This document shows, piece after piece, positions 34,785 through 43,189 of a stretch of DNA of 64,000 nucleotides. The stretch comes from an uncultured Clostridia bacterium (GTDB lineage: Bacteria; Bacillota; Clostridia; Oscillospirales; CAG-272), in assembly GCA_948466345.1 (NCBI GenBank), contig CAOKAC010000004.1:1-64000 (forward strand), in the 5' to 3' direction. The notes under the pieces were generated by a model. That model saw only the letters and a program-made list of their open reading frames with translations. It did not search any database and was not told the DNA's origin. A program made the translations under genes and the position numbers. Position 1 is the first letter of the stretch. Each line of letters begins with the position of its first letter.

Positions 34785-35644
34785 GCGGATGAACCATGCC
34801 TTTCCTTCGTTTTACATTTCCCCTGGAAAATCCGGTCGGCTTCCAGAGGCATACCTTTATATAAAATATTTTCAATAAGACCAAGTAATTCACTGCGGCC
34901 GGAGAAATCCATCAAATTTACGGCGGCCTCTAACTTGGATAAATCCAAACGCACTGCCACGGACAAGCATTCCGGAGCAATAGGGTCAATATTCAACGGA
35001 TTGTAGCTGCCGCTTTTTTGATCCTGTTCCCGGTCGTCCGCCGCATCCAATACATAAATGAACCGGCCTGTGGAAAAGCCAATGGCGGCGGCAATTTTTT
35101 GCGCGGCACCGGTAAGCCCCCACGAGAAGACGTTGGAGAGCAGGTCGCCGAAGCAATCTGCGGCATCATCCAGGGAGCCGCATTGCGCAGCTTCCAACGC
35201 ATGCAATCGTTCCAACGACTGCGCCAGCGAATCTCCTGGCCCATCTCCCCTAGGAAATGCTTTTTTGCACATGCGTCTCGCCGCCGGATGGAGCAAATGA
35301 GAACGTAGCGCCGGTCCTTTTGTATCTTGTATGTCGTCTGCAATTTTGGCTTCTGTGAGAAGCGCAGCGGCACGGGCACAGTAGGCCAATGCGCTGTTTT
35401 CCAGCAGAACGGCACGCTTTTTCAGGGGATGGACGCCGCACCGGCAGGGACGCGCGCTGTAAGCTGTCTCTTCCAAAACCATACGAACGGCGGCAAGAAA
35501 GACAAAATCATAGCTTAAAGTAAGCCGGGAGGCGCATCCTGTGTGTTTGCCCATAGACTGGCACAGGCCGCAATACACTGCCCGGTACAATTCATGTTCC
35601 CGGACACGCAGATCCGGTACGTAAGGACGAATATACCCGAACAT
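34781..35644 (-). CDS. DUF5685 family protein, function unknown
   Basis: A 287-aa mostly helical protein that starts [20 protein letters not shown] and has a cysteine pattern [14 protein letters not shown] near the N-terminus plus further cysteines at PCRCGVHP. I recognise it as the clostridial DUF5685 family. Its predicted helical bundle with scattered Asp-rich segments loosely recalls a polyprenyl-synthase-like or heme-binding fold, but that is speculation. AAAGGAG precedes the ATG at 35644. First gene of a three-gene cassette with the J-domain protein and a membrane protein. Confidence 0.8.
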   Translation of the reverse strand: MFGYIRPYVPDLRVREHELYRAVYCGLCQSMGKHTGCASRLTLSYDFVFLAAVRMVLEETAYSARPCRCGVHPLKKRAVLLENSALAYCARAAALLTEAKIADDIQDTKGPALRSHLLHPAARRMCKKAFPRGDGPGDSLAQSLERLHALEAAQCGSLDDAADCFGDLLSNVFSWGLTGAAQKIAAAIGFSTGRFIYVLDAADDREQDQKSGSYNPLNIDPIAPECLSVAVRLDLSKLEAAVNLMDFSGRSELLGLIENILYKGMPLEADRIFQGKCKTKERHGSSA

Positions 35645-35671
35645 TTGCCTCTCCTTTCTGCCTTTACAGAT

Positions 35672-35699
35672 TATCATACCACACTTTGGGAAAAAAACA
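35672..35699 (-). promoter_or_regulatory. Possible promoter of the DUF5685 cassette
   Basis: TATGAT preceded by TTGTTT at 16 bp on the minus strand, about 30 bp before the start codon. The -35 is weak. Confidence 0.4.
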
Positions 35700-35772
35700 A
35701 TAAATAATCTGTGAATATTGCAATGCACCTAATAACGTGACCTGCCTTGCGATACGATGCAGAGAATATCAG

Positions 35773-35813
35773 CAAAAGACGGCAAGGAGGGGAGTGCCTC
35801 CCTCCTTGCCGTC
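35773..35813 (-). terminator. Terminator after sipL
   Basis: GACGGCAAGGAGGG pairs over 14 bp with CCCTCCTTGCCGTC; the minus strand continues TTTTGC. It ends 13 nt after the sipL stop. Confidence 0.82.
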
Positions 35814-35825
35814 TGAATTAGTGTT

Positions 35826-37367
35826 TCATTTAATAATCAGCGGCTTTCCATCACATATGGCATCTCGCTGCGTTTTGTTGATCCGTTCCACTTCTGCGCC
35901 GTTTGCACTGCATCGCTTGGCAATTTCCCAAACACGCTGGCCTGCTTCAGGAAAACAGATTCGGATGCTGGATTCTTCCGTATCCCGCTTTGCATATTTA
36001 TCTAAAATTGCTTCTGTAACAGGGCTGTGCTGCGTTTTCTGCACTGCGTGAACTGCAATGGACAGTTCCGCCACCGCATGGATTTGATTGCCTTCTATTC
36101 TACCAGATGTGTCGGCGGAGCAGCAGACAGCCTGCCAGATAATATCCTGAGGTGCAGCTTCGTCCTGGGTACGCAGTTCATATTTCAAAGGAATGGTAAA
36201 CTCTTCGCTTGCCACGTCTCCTTCGGAAGCAATCAGTGCTTTAATGCCGCAATTGCCGCTAAAAATAAGTTTGTGATCCTTGCACTCTACCTTTTCTATT
36301 ACAGGCTGGGCGCTGATATCGATGAGATAATCATTTGCACCTGCTTTGGATTGACGCTGGCCGCTGCCGTTTAGACTCAGTGCACCGTTGGTGCAGCAGA
36401 GTAAACTCAGCACTCCAAGCTCGCTGTGCTTTGCTTCTAAATCATATTCTGTAGAATACACATCCTGCGTCACAGGAACCTGCGTGACCTTGGACCACAG
36501 ACCATTTAAATCATATTCCGCATCCATATGGATTACACCGGTTTCCTCGTCCGCTTGTACGGATACGGAAGCTACCCGTCCCCATGCAGTGGCGGCATCT
36601 CCCTCTTCAGCTCCTTCGGCAGTCAGTACTTCCTCAAAGGGGATACTCCCCCGCAGAATGGTATAAAGTCCATCAGGAGCAAGCGCCAAGCAGCGGATAC
36701 AAATATCTCCCTTTACCTGAATCGCATCCTTTTTTGCGGTGGCATCTGTAACATTAACCGTTCCGTCGCAGGAAATAAGCTTTGTGCCGGCACGTTCCCG
36801 CAGTTCTCCAGTAGCGGAACCGGTGGCGGAAGTGTATCCGCGCTTTACTGTGCTAACTATATCCGGCAGCGTTTCTAAGGTGGCAAGATCTTCTGCATTG
36901 GCGCGTTCTCCGTCCGTATCTGCTGCGCGGCAGGAATACACATTTGCCGCATCTGCCATAATGCGGGTGCGCAGTCTAGTTTTCAGAGACACACTGCGGG
37001 GAGCCAGTACCCGGCATTGGGGAGATTCCGCCGTCGTTTCCACGTGGATCGCCGCTCCGCCTCCCTGCGGCTCGGATGGCAGTTGACTGTTGCCGCTGTA
37101 TTCACATGCGTAAGGAACACATACAAGACTGCCGTCGTCTCCGATATACAAGATAGAAAAAGCAATGGTGCCCCCGAATTCCAGCAGATTTCCAGAGAGA
37201 AATTTGGAATCCGGCAGCGCTTTTGCACTGACGCTTACCAGCCGGCGAATTTCCGGATAATAGTCCGGCATCGTATATTCTCCGCCGCCCTCTCCGGTGA
37301 CGGGCAAGTCATATTGAGAGGAATACAAAATCGCCTCCTCATTTTTCAAAAGTCCCGGTTTGTCCAT
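35826..37367 (-). CDS. sipL: SPOCS (DUF3794)/LysM sporulation protein, SipL-like
   Basis: A 513-aa protein with repeated SPOCS/DUF3794 domains (about 30-410; two are clear, KFLSGNLLEFGGTIAFSILY and LSCDGTVNVT-type segments) and a C-terminal LysM (about 460-513; ICFPEAGQRVWEIAKRCSAN then KPLIIK). Clostridioides difficile SipL, which binds SpoIVA to start coat assembly, has the same layout and about the same length (519 aa). ATG 37367 is chosen over the TTG two codons up because GGAGG is correctly spaced. A sigma-E-like promoter upstream supports a mother-cell role. A paralogous SPOCS-LysM protein cannot be excluded. Confidence 0.8.
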   Translation of the reverse strand: MDKPGLLKNEEAILYSSQYDLPVTGEGGGEYTMPDYYPEIRRLVSVSAKALPDSKFLSGNLLEFGGTIAFSILYIGDDGSLVCVPYACEYSGNSQLPSEPQGGGAAIHVETTAESPQCRVLAPRSVSLKTRLRTRIMADAANVYSCRAADTDGERANAEDLATLETLPDIVSTVKRGYTSATGSATGELRERAGTKLISCDGTVNVTDATAKKDAIQVKGDICIRCLALAPDGLYTILRGSIPFEEVLTAEGAEEGDAATAWGRVASVSVQADEETGVIHMDAEYDLNGLWSKVTQVPVTQDVYSTEYDLEAKHSELGVLSLLCCTNGALSLNGSGQRQSKAGANDYLIDISAQPVIEKVECKDHKLIFSGNCGIKALIASEGDVASEEFTIPLKYELRTQDEAAPQDIIWQAVCCSADTSGRIEGNQIHAVAELSIAVHAVQKTQHSPVTEAILDKYAKRDTEESSIRICFPEAGQRVWEIAKRCSANGAEVERINKTQRDAICDGKPLIIK

Positions 37368-37399
37368 GCACAATACCTCCGATCAAATTCTTCAAAAAA

Positions 37400-37429
37400 T
37401 ATATATGCGGACAATGCTGCATCCATGAC
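37400..37429 (-). promoter_or_regulatory. Sigma-E-like promoter of sipL
   Basis: On the minus strand GTCATGGA (37429-37422), 14 bp, CATATATA (37407-37400). This compares with the sporulation sigma-E pattern of GTCATATT, about 14 bp, CATACAAT. No sigma-A promoter is seen in the same gap. Confidence 0.55.
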
Positions 37430-37509
37430 TAAATTAAAAAACTTCTCTATGCGGCTCTGCATTTTACTGCGAAAAGGCAGGCAGGCTCGTTTTGTGTCGG
37501 ATTTGCATA

Positions 37510-37538
37510 TTGACTTTACGGGGGAAAATCCATATAAT
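37510..37538 (+). promoter_or_regulatory. Promoter of the aspartate kinase gene
   Basis: TTGACT (37510-37515), 17 bp, TATAAT (37533-37538), giving a short leader to ATG 37575. Confidence 0.87.
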
Positions 37539-37574
37539 AATACTGTTACATTCTAAAAGATGGAGTTATATATC

Positions 37575-38903
37575 ATGAACGCAGATCCTGTAAAAGTTGT
37601 AAAGTTCGGTGGTTCTTCTCTGGCAGACGCAGAGCATTTCTGCCGGGTGCAGAGTATTATCATGGCGGATCCTGCCCGCCGCTATGCGGTTCCTTCTGCT
37701 CCCGGCAGGCGGTTTGACGACGATATAAAAGTAACCGATATGCTATACCATTGTTATAATCTGGCATCGGAGGGGGAGGACTTCTCAGATGCATTTACTA
37801 AAATTGAGCAGCGGTATCAGGATATTATCCGTGACCTGGAGTTGGACCTGGATTTGTCTGAAGAATTTGCAGCAATTAAAAATGCGTTTCATTATCATGC
37901 CGGAAGTGATTACGCCGCTTCCAGAGGCGAGTATTTGAATGGATTGATTTTGGCAAAGCTGATCGGATATGATTTTTTAGATGCTGCCAAAGTGATTAAG
38001 TTTTACGATGACGGTTCCTTTGATGCGGAAAAAACCAATATCATTCTTTCGGACCGGCTCACCCGTCATGAACGGGCGGTAATTCCCGGTTTTTACGGGT
38101 CCATGCCCAACGGAACTATTAAGACCTTTGCGAGAGGCGGTAGCGATATTACTGGATCGATTGTGGCCAGGGCTGCCGGTGCTGCCTTGTATGAAAACTG
38201 GACGGACGTATCCGGCTTTCTGATGGCGGATCCTCGTATTGTAAAAGATCCCTGCGCCATTGAGGTAATTACATATCAGGAACTGCGGGAGCTTTCCTAT
38301 ATGGGCGCCGGCGTTCTGCATGAGGACGCGATTTTTCCGGTACGCTTTGCGGGGATTCCAATCAATATCCGCAATACCAATAAGCCGCAGGATGCGGGTA
38401 CGATGATCGTTCCCGCTGCCGCAGAATATGATCGGGAGAAGGTGATCACCGGTATTGCCGGAAAAAAAGGATTCTCGGTTCTGCAGATTGAAAAGGATCA
38501 AATGAACACAGAAGTCGGCTTTGGCAGACGCGTGCTGGAGGTCATCGAAAAAGAAGGCGCTACCTTTGAACATCTTCCGTCGGGAATTGATACAATGGGT
38601 GTGATCCTTTCTGCCGATATGAGTGAGCACACTCGGAAAAACATTTTAGACGGCATCTGTGAGGCCTGCGATCCGGAGGCAATTTCTTTTGAAGATGGTA
38701 TCGCTCTGATTGCCGTTGTAGGGCGGGGCATGGTACGCGCTAAGGGAACAGCGGCGCGGGTGTTCCGTGCCATTGCCGAGGCGGACATCAATATACGTAT
38801 GATCGATCAGGGTTCCAGTGAGCTGAGTATTATTATCGGCGTCAATGAAACAGATTTCGAAAAAGCGCTGCATGCGATTTATGCAGAATTCGTACCGCAG
38901 TAA
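37575..38903 (+). CDS. Aspartate kinase
   Basis: A 442-aa monofunctional aspartokinase: first step to lysine, threonine and methionine. KFGGSSLADAEHF near the start, FARGGSDITGSIVA and the VDPRIV-like ADPRIV segment form the catalytic domain (1-about 290). Two ACT domains follow (FSVLQIEKDQMNTEVGFGRR; IALIAVVGRGM, AEADINIRMIDQGSSELSII) for feedback control. It is of the LysC/ThrA-like class III with a helical insert at about 55-115. I chose ATG 37575 for its spacing from GGAG; an ATG five codons earlier is possible. No other lysine genes are nearby. Confidence 0.95.
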   Translation: MNADPVKVVKFGGSSLADAEHFCRVQSIIMADPARRYAVPSAPGRRFDDDIKVTDMLYHCYNLASEGEDFSDAFTKIEQRYQDIIRDLELDLDLSEEFAAIKNAFHYHAGSDYAASRGEYLNGLILAKLIGYDFLDAAKVIKFYDDGSFDAEKTNIILSDRLTRHERAVIPGFYGSMPNGTIKTFARGGSDITGSIVARAAGAALYENWTDVSGFLMADPRIVKDPCAIEVITYQELRELSYMGAGVLHEDAIFPVRFAGIPINIRNTNKPQDAGTMIVPAAAEYDREKVITGIAGKKGFSVLQIEKDQMNTEVGFGRRVLEVIEKEGATFEHLPSGIDTMGVILSADMSEHTRKNILDGICEACDPEAISFEDGIALIAVVGRGMVRAKGTAARVFRAIAEADINIRMIDQGSSELSIIIGVNETDFEKALHAIYAEFVPQ

Positions 38904-38910
38904 AAAAAGA

Positions 38911-38946
38911 ACCCCACGAAATCGTCAATTTCGTGGGGTAGTTTTT
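38911..38946 (+). terminator. Bidirectional terminator between aspartate kinase and HIT gene
   Basis: ACCCCACGAAAT pairs with ATTTCGTGGGGT around CGTCA, followed by AGTTTTT and preceded by A7. It sits between convergent genes. Confidence 0.9.
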
Positions 38947-39286
38947 ACCCTAATGCAGCAGACAGTTTTCTGCCGCCAAGCAAGTGGAAGTGGATATGCA
39001 GCACGGTTTGATCCGCATCCGGTCCACAGTTGCAGATTACGCGATACCCGCCCGCGAGCCCGGCCTGCGCTGCAATGTGAGGGATTTTTTCAAAAATTCT
39101 TGCGATACAGGCGCTGTTTTCTCCTGTGACATCGTTCATAGAAGAGGCGATATGCTCCTTGGGGATAATCAAAATATGGACCGGCGCCATTGGATTTATA
39201 TCGTGAAATGCGTAGATCATTTCATCTTCGTATACTTTGTTAGACGGAATCTCGCCGGAGACGATTTTACAAAACAGGCAGTCCAT
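38945..39286 (-). CDS. HIT family protein (HINT-type nucleotide hydrolase)
   Basis: A 113-aa histidine-triad protein of the HINT/PKCI branch. CLFCKIVSGEIPSNKVYED at the start and the triad HIHFHLLGGRKL at the end are present; it has a CxxC for zinc. Such enzymes hydrolyse AMP-lysine-type phosphoramidates. Single gene with a good promoter; GGAGAA lies before the ATG. Confidence 0.95.
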   Translation of the reverse strand: MDCLFCKIVSGEIPSNKVYEDEMIYAFHDINPMAPVHILIIPKEHIASSMNDVTGENSACIARIFEKIPHIAAQAGLAGGYRVICNCGPDADQTVLHIHFHLLGGRKLSAALG

Positions 39287-39317
39287 AAGGGTTCTCCTTA
39301 ATTATTATTTTTCAATT

Positions 39318-39346
39318 AGTATAGCACGGAAAGAAATAAAATGCAA
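39318..39346 (-). promoter_or_regulatory. Promoter of the HIT gene
   Basis: On the minus strand TTGCAT (39346-39341), 17 bp, TATACT (39323-39318), 32 bp before the start codon. Confidence 0.8.
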
Positions 39347-39357
39347 GAAGGTGCATT

Positions 39358-40455
39358 ATGAAAAGAACATATACAGAAAAGGATTGCCTTTGGCAACAGC
39401 TTGCAGACAGCAAACGTCCCATTTTTTTATATGGCACAGGAAACGGTGCGGATAAGATTTTAGACACGTGCATAAAATATAAAATTCCCATAGAAGGGGT
39501 ATTTGCCAGCGACGGATTTGTACGCAGCAGAACCTTTCGGGATATGCCAGTACAGTCTCTTCGGGATATTGAAGCCAACTATGGTATGGATTTTATCGTA
39601 CTTCTGGCTTTTGGAACGACACATTCCAGTGTGTGGGAAGGAATACAGAAAATTGCTGGGCGGCATACCTTGCACATTCCAGAGGTTCCTCTGTTCGGTG
39701 GGGAGCTTTTTGATTTTGCATATTATAAGGAACATTTAACGCAGTTGGAAGAGGCATATGGGCTTTTGTCCGATACGTATTCTAAAGAGTTGTTTGAAGA
39801 TATGATTTCCTTTCGCTTGACAGGGGATCCTGCATTTTTAGCAAAAACCGAGCCTGTTCAGGACAGTATTGCATTTTTACTGGGCCATGAGAAAATTCAT
39901 ACTATACTGGACTGCGGGGCTTATACGGGAGATAGCGCAAAAATATTTGCTGATATACTTCATCCACAAAAAATATTCGCTGTAGAACCGGATCCAAAAA
40001 CCTATCAAAAATTGTGCCAGTATACATCCGAAGAAAACCGATGTACGATCGTGCCTATCCATGGTGCGGTGGGGGAGCGGGATGGCGTGACTGATTTTAT
40101 CACTGCGGGCAGCCGCGCCAGCGGCGCTGGCGCTAGCGCGGGAGGAAGGGCAAAGCGTAGAGTAAAAACGCAAGAGATTTCCTGCTGCACTATTGATACG
40201 CTGCTGAAAGAAAAAGGCAGCATTGATTTGATCAAGCTGGATGTAGAAGGCGAAGAGGCCCGTGCTCTTACGGGTGCAATAAATACGATTTGCGCATATC
40301 ATCCCGCATTGGCGGTATCTCTGTATCACAGAACAGAAGATTTGTTCGTGCTGCCAACTGTGCTTCAAAAGCTATATCCTAGCGCAAAGTTTTATTTGCG
40401 CAGGCCTCCCTGCATACCGGCGTGGGATTTGACGCTGTATGTGATACCGGAATAG
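39358..40455 (+). CDS. FkbM family methyltransferase
   Basis: A 365-aa protein. The first 120 residues (FLYGTGNGADKILDTC) form a Rossmann-like nucleotide-sugar-type domain often fused to FkbM enzymes. The FkbM methyltransferase domain follows (about 170-365; TILDCGAYTGDSAKIFADIL, IFAVEPDPKTYQKL, IDLIKLDVEGEEARAL). FkbM enzymes O-methylate sugars or polyketides. A low-complexity Gly/Ala/Ser/Arg stretch (SRASGAGASAGGRAKRR, about 252-268) interrupts it, encoded by a GC-rich palindrome. Monocistronic; it ends at a strong terminator. Substrate unknown. Confidence 0.88.
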   Translation: MKRTYTEKDCLWQQLADSKRPIFLYGTGNGADKILDTCIKYKIPIEGVFASDGFVRSRTFRDMPVQSLRDIEANYGMDFIVLLAFGTTHSSVWEGIQKIAGRHTLHIPEVPLFGGELFDFAYYKEHLTQLEEAYGLLSDTYSKELFEDMISFRLTGDPAFLAKTEPVQDSIAFLLGHEKIHTILDCGAYTGDSAKIFADILHPQKIFAVEPDPKTYQKLCQYTSEENRCTIVPIHGAVGERDGVTDFITAGSRASGAGASAGGRAKRRVKTQEISCCTIDTLLKEKGSIDLIKLDVEGEEARALTGAINTICAYHPALAVSLYHRTEDLFVLPTVLQKLYPSAKFYLRRPPCIPAWDLTLYVIPE

Positions 40456-40467
40456 GATTCATAAAGT

Positions 40468-40500
40468 AAAATAAAAGACGCCAATGGCGTCTTTTATTTT
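40468..40500 (+). terminator. Bidirectional terminator between convergent genes
   Basis: AAAATAAAAGACGCC pairs perfectly over 15 bp with GGCGTCTTTTATTTT around AAT. Confidence 0.93.
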
Positions 40501-41276
40501 CGAATTAGCCAGGCCGTCGCCAACAAGAATGCGGCGGCGCAGAATGAAGCTGCAACGGCAATGCCGTTGCCAAGGCTTATATAAGTTATAGAGGAAAGCC
40601 CTTGTATTACTGCAAAAATCAGCAGACAGACACTTGCGGGCGCGGCCATTGCAGACATAGACTTTCCTTCTGTCAACATATAGAGAAGCCCGTATATATA
40701 GTGCCGTATCGGAATCAAAAGTTTTGTCAGAAAAAATATTGCAACGGCTGCGGCAAGGAGCGTAACAAATGCAGATCCTACCGCCGCGATTCCTCCAAGG
40801 GAGACTACAGTATCCAGCAGTCTACCCAGTGCAGCTACGGGGATTATGCCGGTGCCGTATTCTGTAGACACACCGGCCAGATAGGTCAACCAAGTATCCC
40901 CGGTAAAGAACCCTATGATTAAAACAGCGACAGATAGGAGCGCAAGCAGTCCGGCAAGCGCCAGCATTACATAATGGAGACATTTCAATATGATAGAATA
41001 TAGCCGCAACCCGGCTGTGACTTTCTCTGGAGATGCTTTTTTTGCACAGGTGATCCACCCGGCAATGGTGAATAAAATCCAGAACAATCCCATACGACCG
41101 CTGCACAAATATAGAAATGCAGTAACGGTAACCATTACACAAATACTGCGAAACAGCAGGGAATCAAAAATCGCCTGAACGGATTTTTGCAGAACTTGGA
41201 CGGTATTCGTTTGCCCGCATTTAGGGCAGGCGGACAGCGTATCTGTATATATAAATCCGCATTTGGAACAGGTCAT
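40494..41276 (-). CDS. Zinc-ribbon membrane protein, function unknown
   Basis: A 260-aa protein. An N-terminal zinc ribbon (MTCSKCGFIYTDTLSACPKC, two CxxC pairs) is followed by about six membrane segments (SICVMVTVTAFLYLCSG, FWILFTIAGWITCAKK, VMLALAGLLALLSVAVLIIGF and others). Such proteins are common and uncharacterised in clostridia. It has a perfect promoter that overlaps the end of the upstream flavin reductase gene. Family not recognised beyond this architecture. Confidence 0.75.
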   Translation of the reverse strand: MTCSKCGFIYTDTLSACPKCGQTNTVQVLQKSVQAIFDSLLFRSICVMVTVTAFLYLCSGRMGLFWILFTIAGWITCAKKASPEKVTAGLRLYSIILKCLHYVMLALAGLLALLSVAVLIIGFFTGDTWLTYLAGVSTEYGTGIIPVAALGRLLDTVVSLGGIAAVGSAFVTLLAAAVAIFFLTKLLIPIRHYIYGLLYMLTEGKSMSAMAAPASVCLLIFAVIQGLSSITYISLGNGIAVAASFCAAAFLLATAWLIRK

Positions 41277-41332
41277 TTTGTTCTCAACCTCAACAATCTA
41301 CCGTCAAAAGGATCTGGCGGCTATTACAATAT

Positions 41333-41361
41333 ATTATAACCCGTATAGAAAAATTTGTCAA
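41333..41361 (-). promoter_or_regulatory. Consensus promoter of the zinc-ribbon protein gene
   Basis: On the minus strand TTGACA (41361-41356), 17 bp, TATAAT (41338-41333). The -35 lies within the last codons of the flavin reductase gene. Confidence 0.88.
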
Positions 41362-41963
41362 TTATTCCGTTTTGCTTTACTCTTACCATTTTGCATCTTT
41401 TTCTGCTTTTTTCGAACAGAAAAGCCAAAGGACTGCATCCGCTTGCCTAGGGAATAATACGCGCCGTGTGCGAAAGCAGCAAGTTCAGCGCGTTCTAAAT
41501 GCAGCTTTCCAACGGCATCGATGAGCGATTCTTCTACGTCTACGGCTACAATGTCTGCTAGAAACATGTCGTGGCTGCCCAATGGGATGATTTGATCTAC
41601 CTTACATTCTAAGGCCAGCGGGCACTGGGCAATCAAAGGCGGAGCAACTGCAGACGCCGGTTCTTTTGTCAGATTCCACCGAGCAAACTTGTCCACCTTG
41701 CGTCCGGTATGAATACCGCACCAGTCAGCGGCGCGAATCAGCGATGTGGGCGTTAGATGTATGACAAATTCGCCGCTATCTTTGATAATAGGGTAAGAAT
41801 GACGTCCGGGGCGGACGGAAATATACGTTTTGGGCGGAATCGTGTTGCATATGCCGGTCCACGCAATCGTAATGATATTGGCCTCTTCCATAGTCCCGCA
41901 GGTTACCAGCACCGGGGGCAGCGGACCTAACAGGGTCCCCCCCTTCCAGGTGATTTTTGACAT
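41358..41963 (-). CDS. Flavin reductase family protein (FMN-binding)
   Basis: A 201-aa split-barrel flavoprotein. VLVTCGTMEEANIITIAWTG, SVRPGRHSYPIIKDSGEFVI and LECKVDQIIPLGSHDMFLAD are the FMN-binding and dimer segments of the family. It likely uses NAD(P)H to reduce FMN or an electron acceptor; partner unknown. A very basic tail (RKKQKKMQNGKSKAKRNN) follows the domain. AAAGGGG precedes the ATG by 10 nt. Confidence 0.9.
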   Translation of the reverse strand: MSKITWKGGTLLGPLPPVLVTCGTMEEANIITIAWTGICNTIPPKTYISVRPGRHSYPIIKDSGEFVIHLTPTSLIRAADWCGIHTGRKVDKFARWNLTKEPASAVAPPLIAQCPLALECKVDQIIPLGSHDMFLADIVAVDVEESLIDAVGKLHLERAELAAFAHGAYYSLGKRMQSFGFSVRKKQKKMQNGKSKAKRNN

Positions 41964-42004
41964 GCGTAGAAATCCCCTTTCTGTTACCGAATCTTTTTCG
42001 TTTC

Positions 42005-42033
42005 TTTATAGTATTTTACTGCAAATATGTAAA
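42005..42033 (-). promoter_or_regulatory. Promoter of the flavin reductase gene
   Basis: On the minus strand TTTACA (42033-42028), 17 bp, TATAAA (42010-42005). Confidence 0.75.
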
Positions 42034-42062
42034 CAGCACAAGAATAATTCCAAAAAAATCGC

Positions 42063-42091
42063 TTGCAAAATAAAGCTTTTCTGTATATAAT
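42063..42091 (+). promoter_or_regulatory. Promoter of the glycosyltransferase gene
   Basis: TTGCAA (42063-42068), 17 bp, TATAAT (42086-42091), 35 bp before ATG 42126. Divergent from the flavin reductase promoter. Confidence 0.8.
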
Positions 42092-42125
42092 TGAAATGGA
42101 AAACCTATCAGAAAGGATAGTAACC

Positions 42126-43151
42126 ATGGATAAATTGATTACATTTGCAATTCCATGCTATAATTCCGGCACATTTATGCATCATTGCATCGAATCCTTG
42201 CTGGGCGCCGGCGACGATATTGAAATTATTATTGTAAACGACGGTTCTGCCGATGATACCGGCGCGGTGGCTGACGCATATGCTGAAAAATATCCGGATA
42301 TCGTTCGAGTCATTCATCAGGAAAACGGCGGTCATGGAGAGGGCGTCAATCAAGGAATGCGTAATGCAAGAGGCATGTATTATAAAGTGGTAGATTCCGA
42401 TGACCGTTTAGACCCGGACGCGCTTAAAAAGTTTCTTACCCGTTTGCGGGAAACGGTGCAGAAGGGACAGGATGCGGATATGTATGTGTGCAACTATGTA
42501 TATGTACGCATCGATACCGGTAGTCGACGTACCATGAGCTACCGGCATATTTTTCCCAGCGAACAGCTATGTACTTGGGAGGACACAAAGCCTTTTGGAC
42601 CGTCTCAGTATTTGATGATGCATTCGGTGGTATATCGTACAGCTCTGCTGCGGGAGCATGCGATTGCTTTGCCTAAGCATACTTTTTACGTGGATAATTT
42701 GTATATGTACGAGCCGTTTCCGTATGTGAAACGCATTTATTATATGGATCTGGATTTGTATTTGTATTATGTAGGCAGTGACGAACAGTCTGTCAGCGAA
42801 AAAAATATGATTAAACGGATCGACCAGCAGATCAAAGTTGCTAAGCTAATGATCCAATGCCACGATTTGAATCAGATTAAACAGAGCAGCCGGCGGCTTT
42901 ATCGATATATGCTGCATGAACTTGCTATGATGATCAACATCTGCTGTGTGTTTTTGTTGATTGGCAACACACCGGAAAACATTGAAAAGCAAAAAGAACT
43001 TTGGCGGTTTCTCCGGGAACAGGACATCCATACATATCGAAAGCTGAAATATAGCTCTCTCTCTGCGTTTATGAATCTGCCTGGAAAGCTAGGCAGAAAA
43101 ACAACGGTAGGAATGTATCGCCTTGTACATAAGATCTACAAATTCAATTAA
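42126..43151 (+). CDS. Family 2 glycosyltransferase
   Basis: A 341-aa GT-A fold enzyme. FAIPCYNSGTFMHHCIESLL at the start, NDGSADDTGAVADAYAEKYP, the HQENGGHGEGVNQGMRNARG loop and the DxD-like VVDSDDRLDPDALK are present. The C-terminal half is helical and basic without clear membrane spans. Probably it builds a surface glycan; donor and acceptor unknown. The ATG at 42126 follows GAAAGGATAG; the frame is open 21 codons further up but that would include the promoter. Confidence 0.92.
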   Translation: MDKLITFAIPCYNSGTFMHHCIESLLGAGDDIEIIIVNDGSADDTGAVADAYAEKYPDIVRVIHQENGGHGEGVNQGMRNARGMYYKVVDSDDRLDPDALKKFLTRLRETVQKGQDADMYVCNYVYVRIDTGSRRTMSYRHIFPSEQLCTWEDTKPFGPSQYLMMHSVVYRTALLREHAIALPKHTFYVDNLYMYEPFPYVKRIYYMDLDLYLYYVGSDEQSVSEKNMIKRIDQQIKVAKLMIQCHDLNQIKQSSRRLYRYMLHELAMMINICCVFLLIGNTPENIEKQKELWRFLREQDIHTYRKLKYSSLSAFMNLPGKLGRKTTVGMYRLVHKIYKFN

Positions 43152-43154
43152 GAT

Positions 43155-43188
43155 AAAATATTCCCCGGCATTTGCCGGGGAATATTTT
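43155..43188 (+). terminator. Bidirectional terminator between convergent genes
   Basis: AAAATATTCCCCGGC pairs over 15 bp with GCCGGGGAATATTTT around a four-base loop. Confidence 0.93.
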
Positions 43189-43189
43189 G

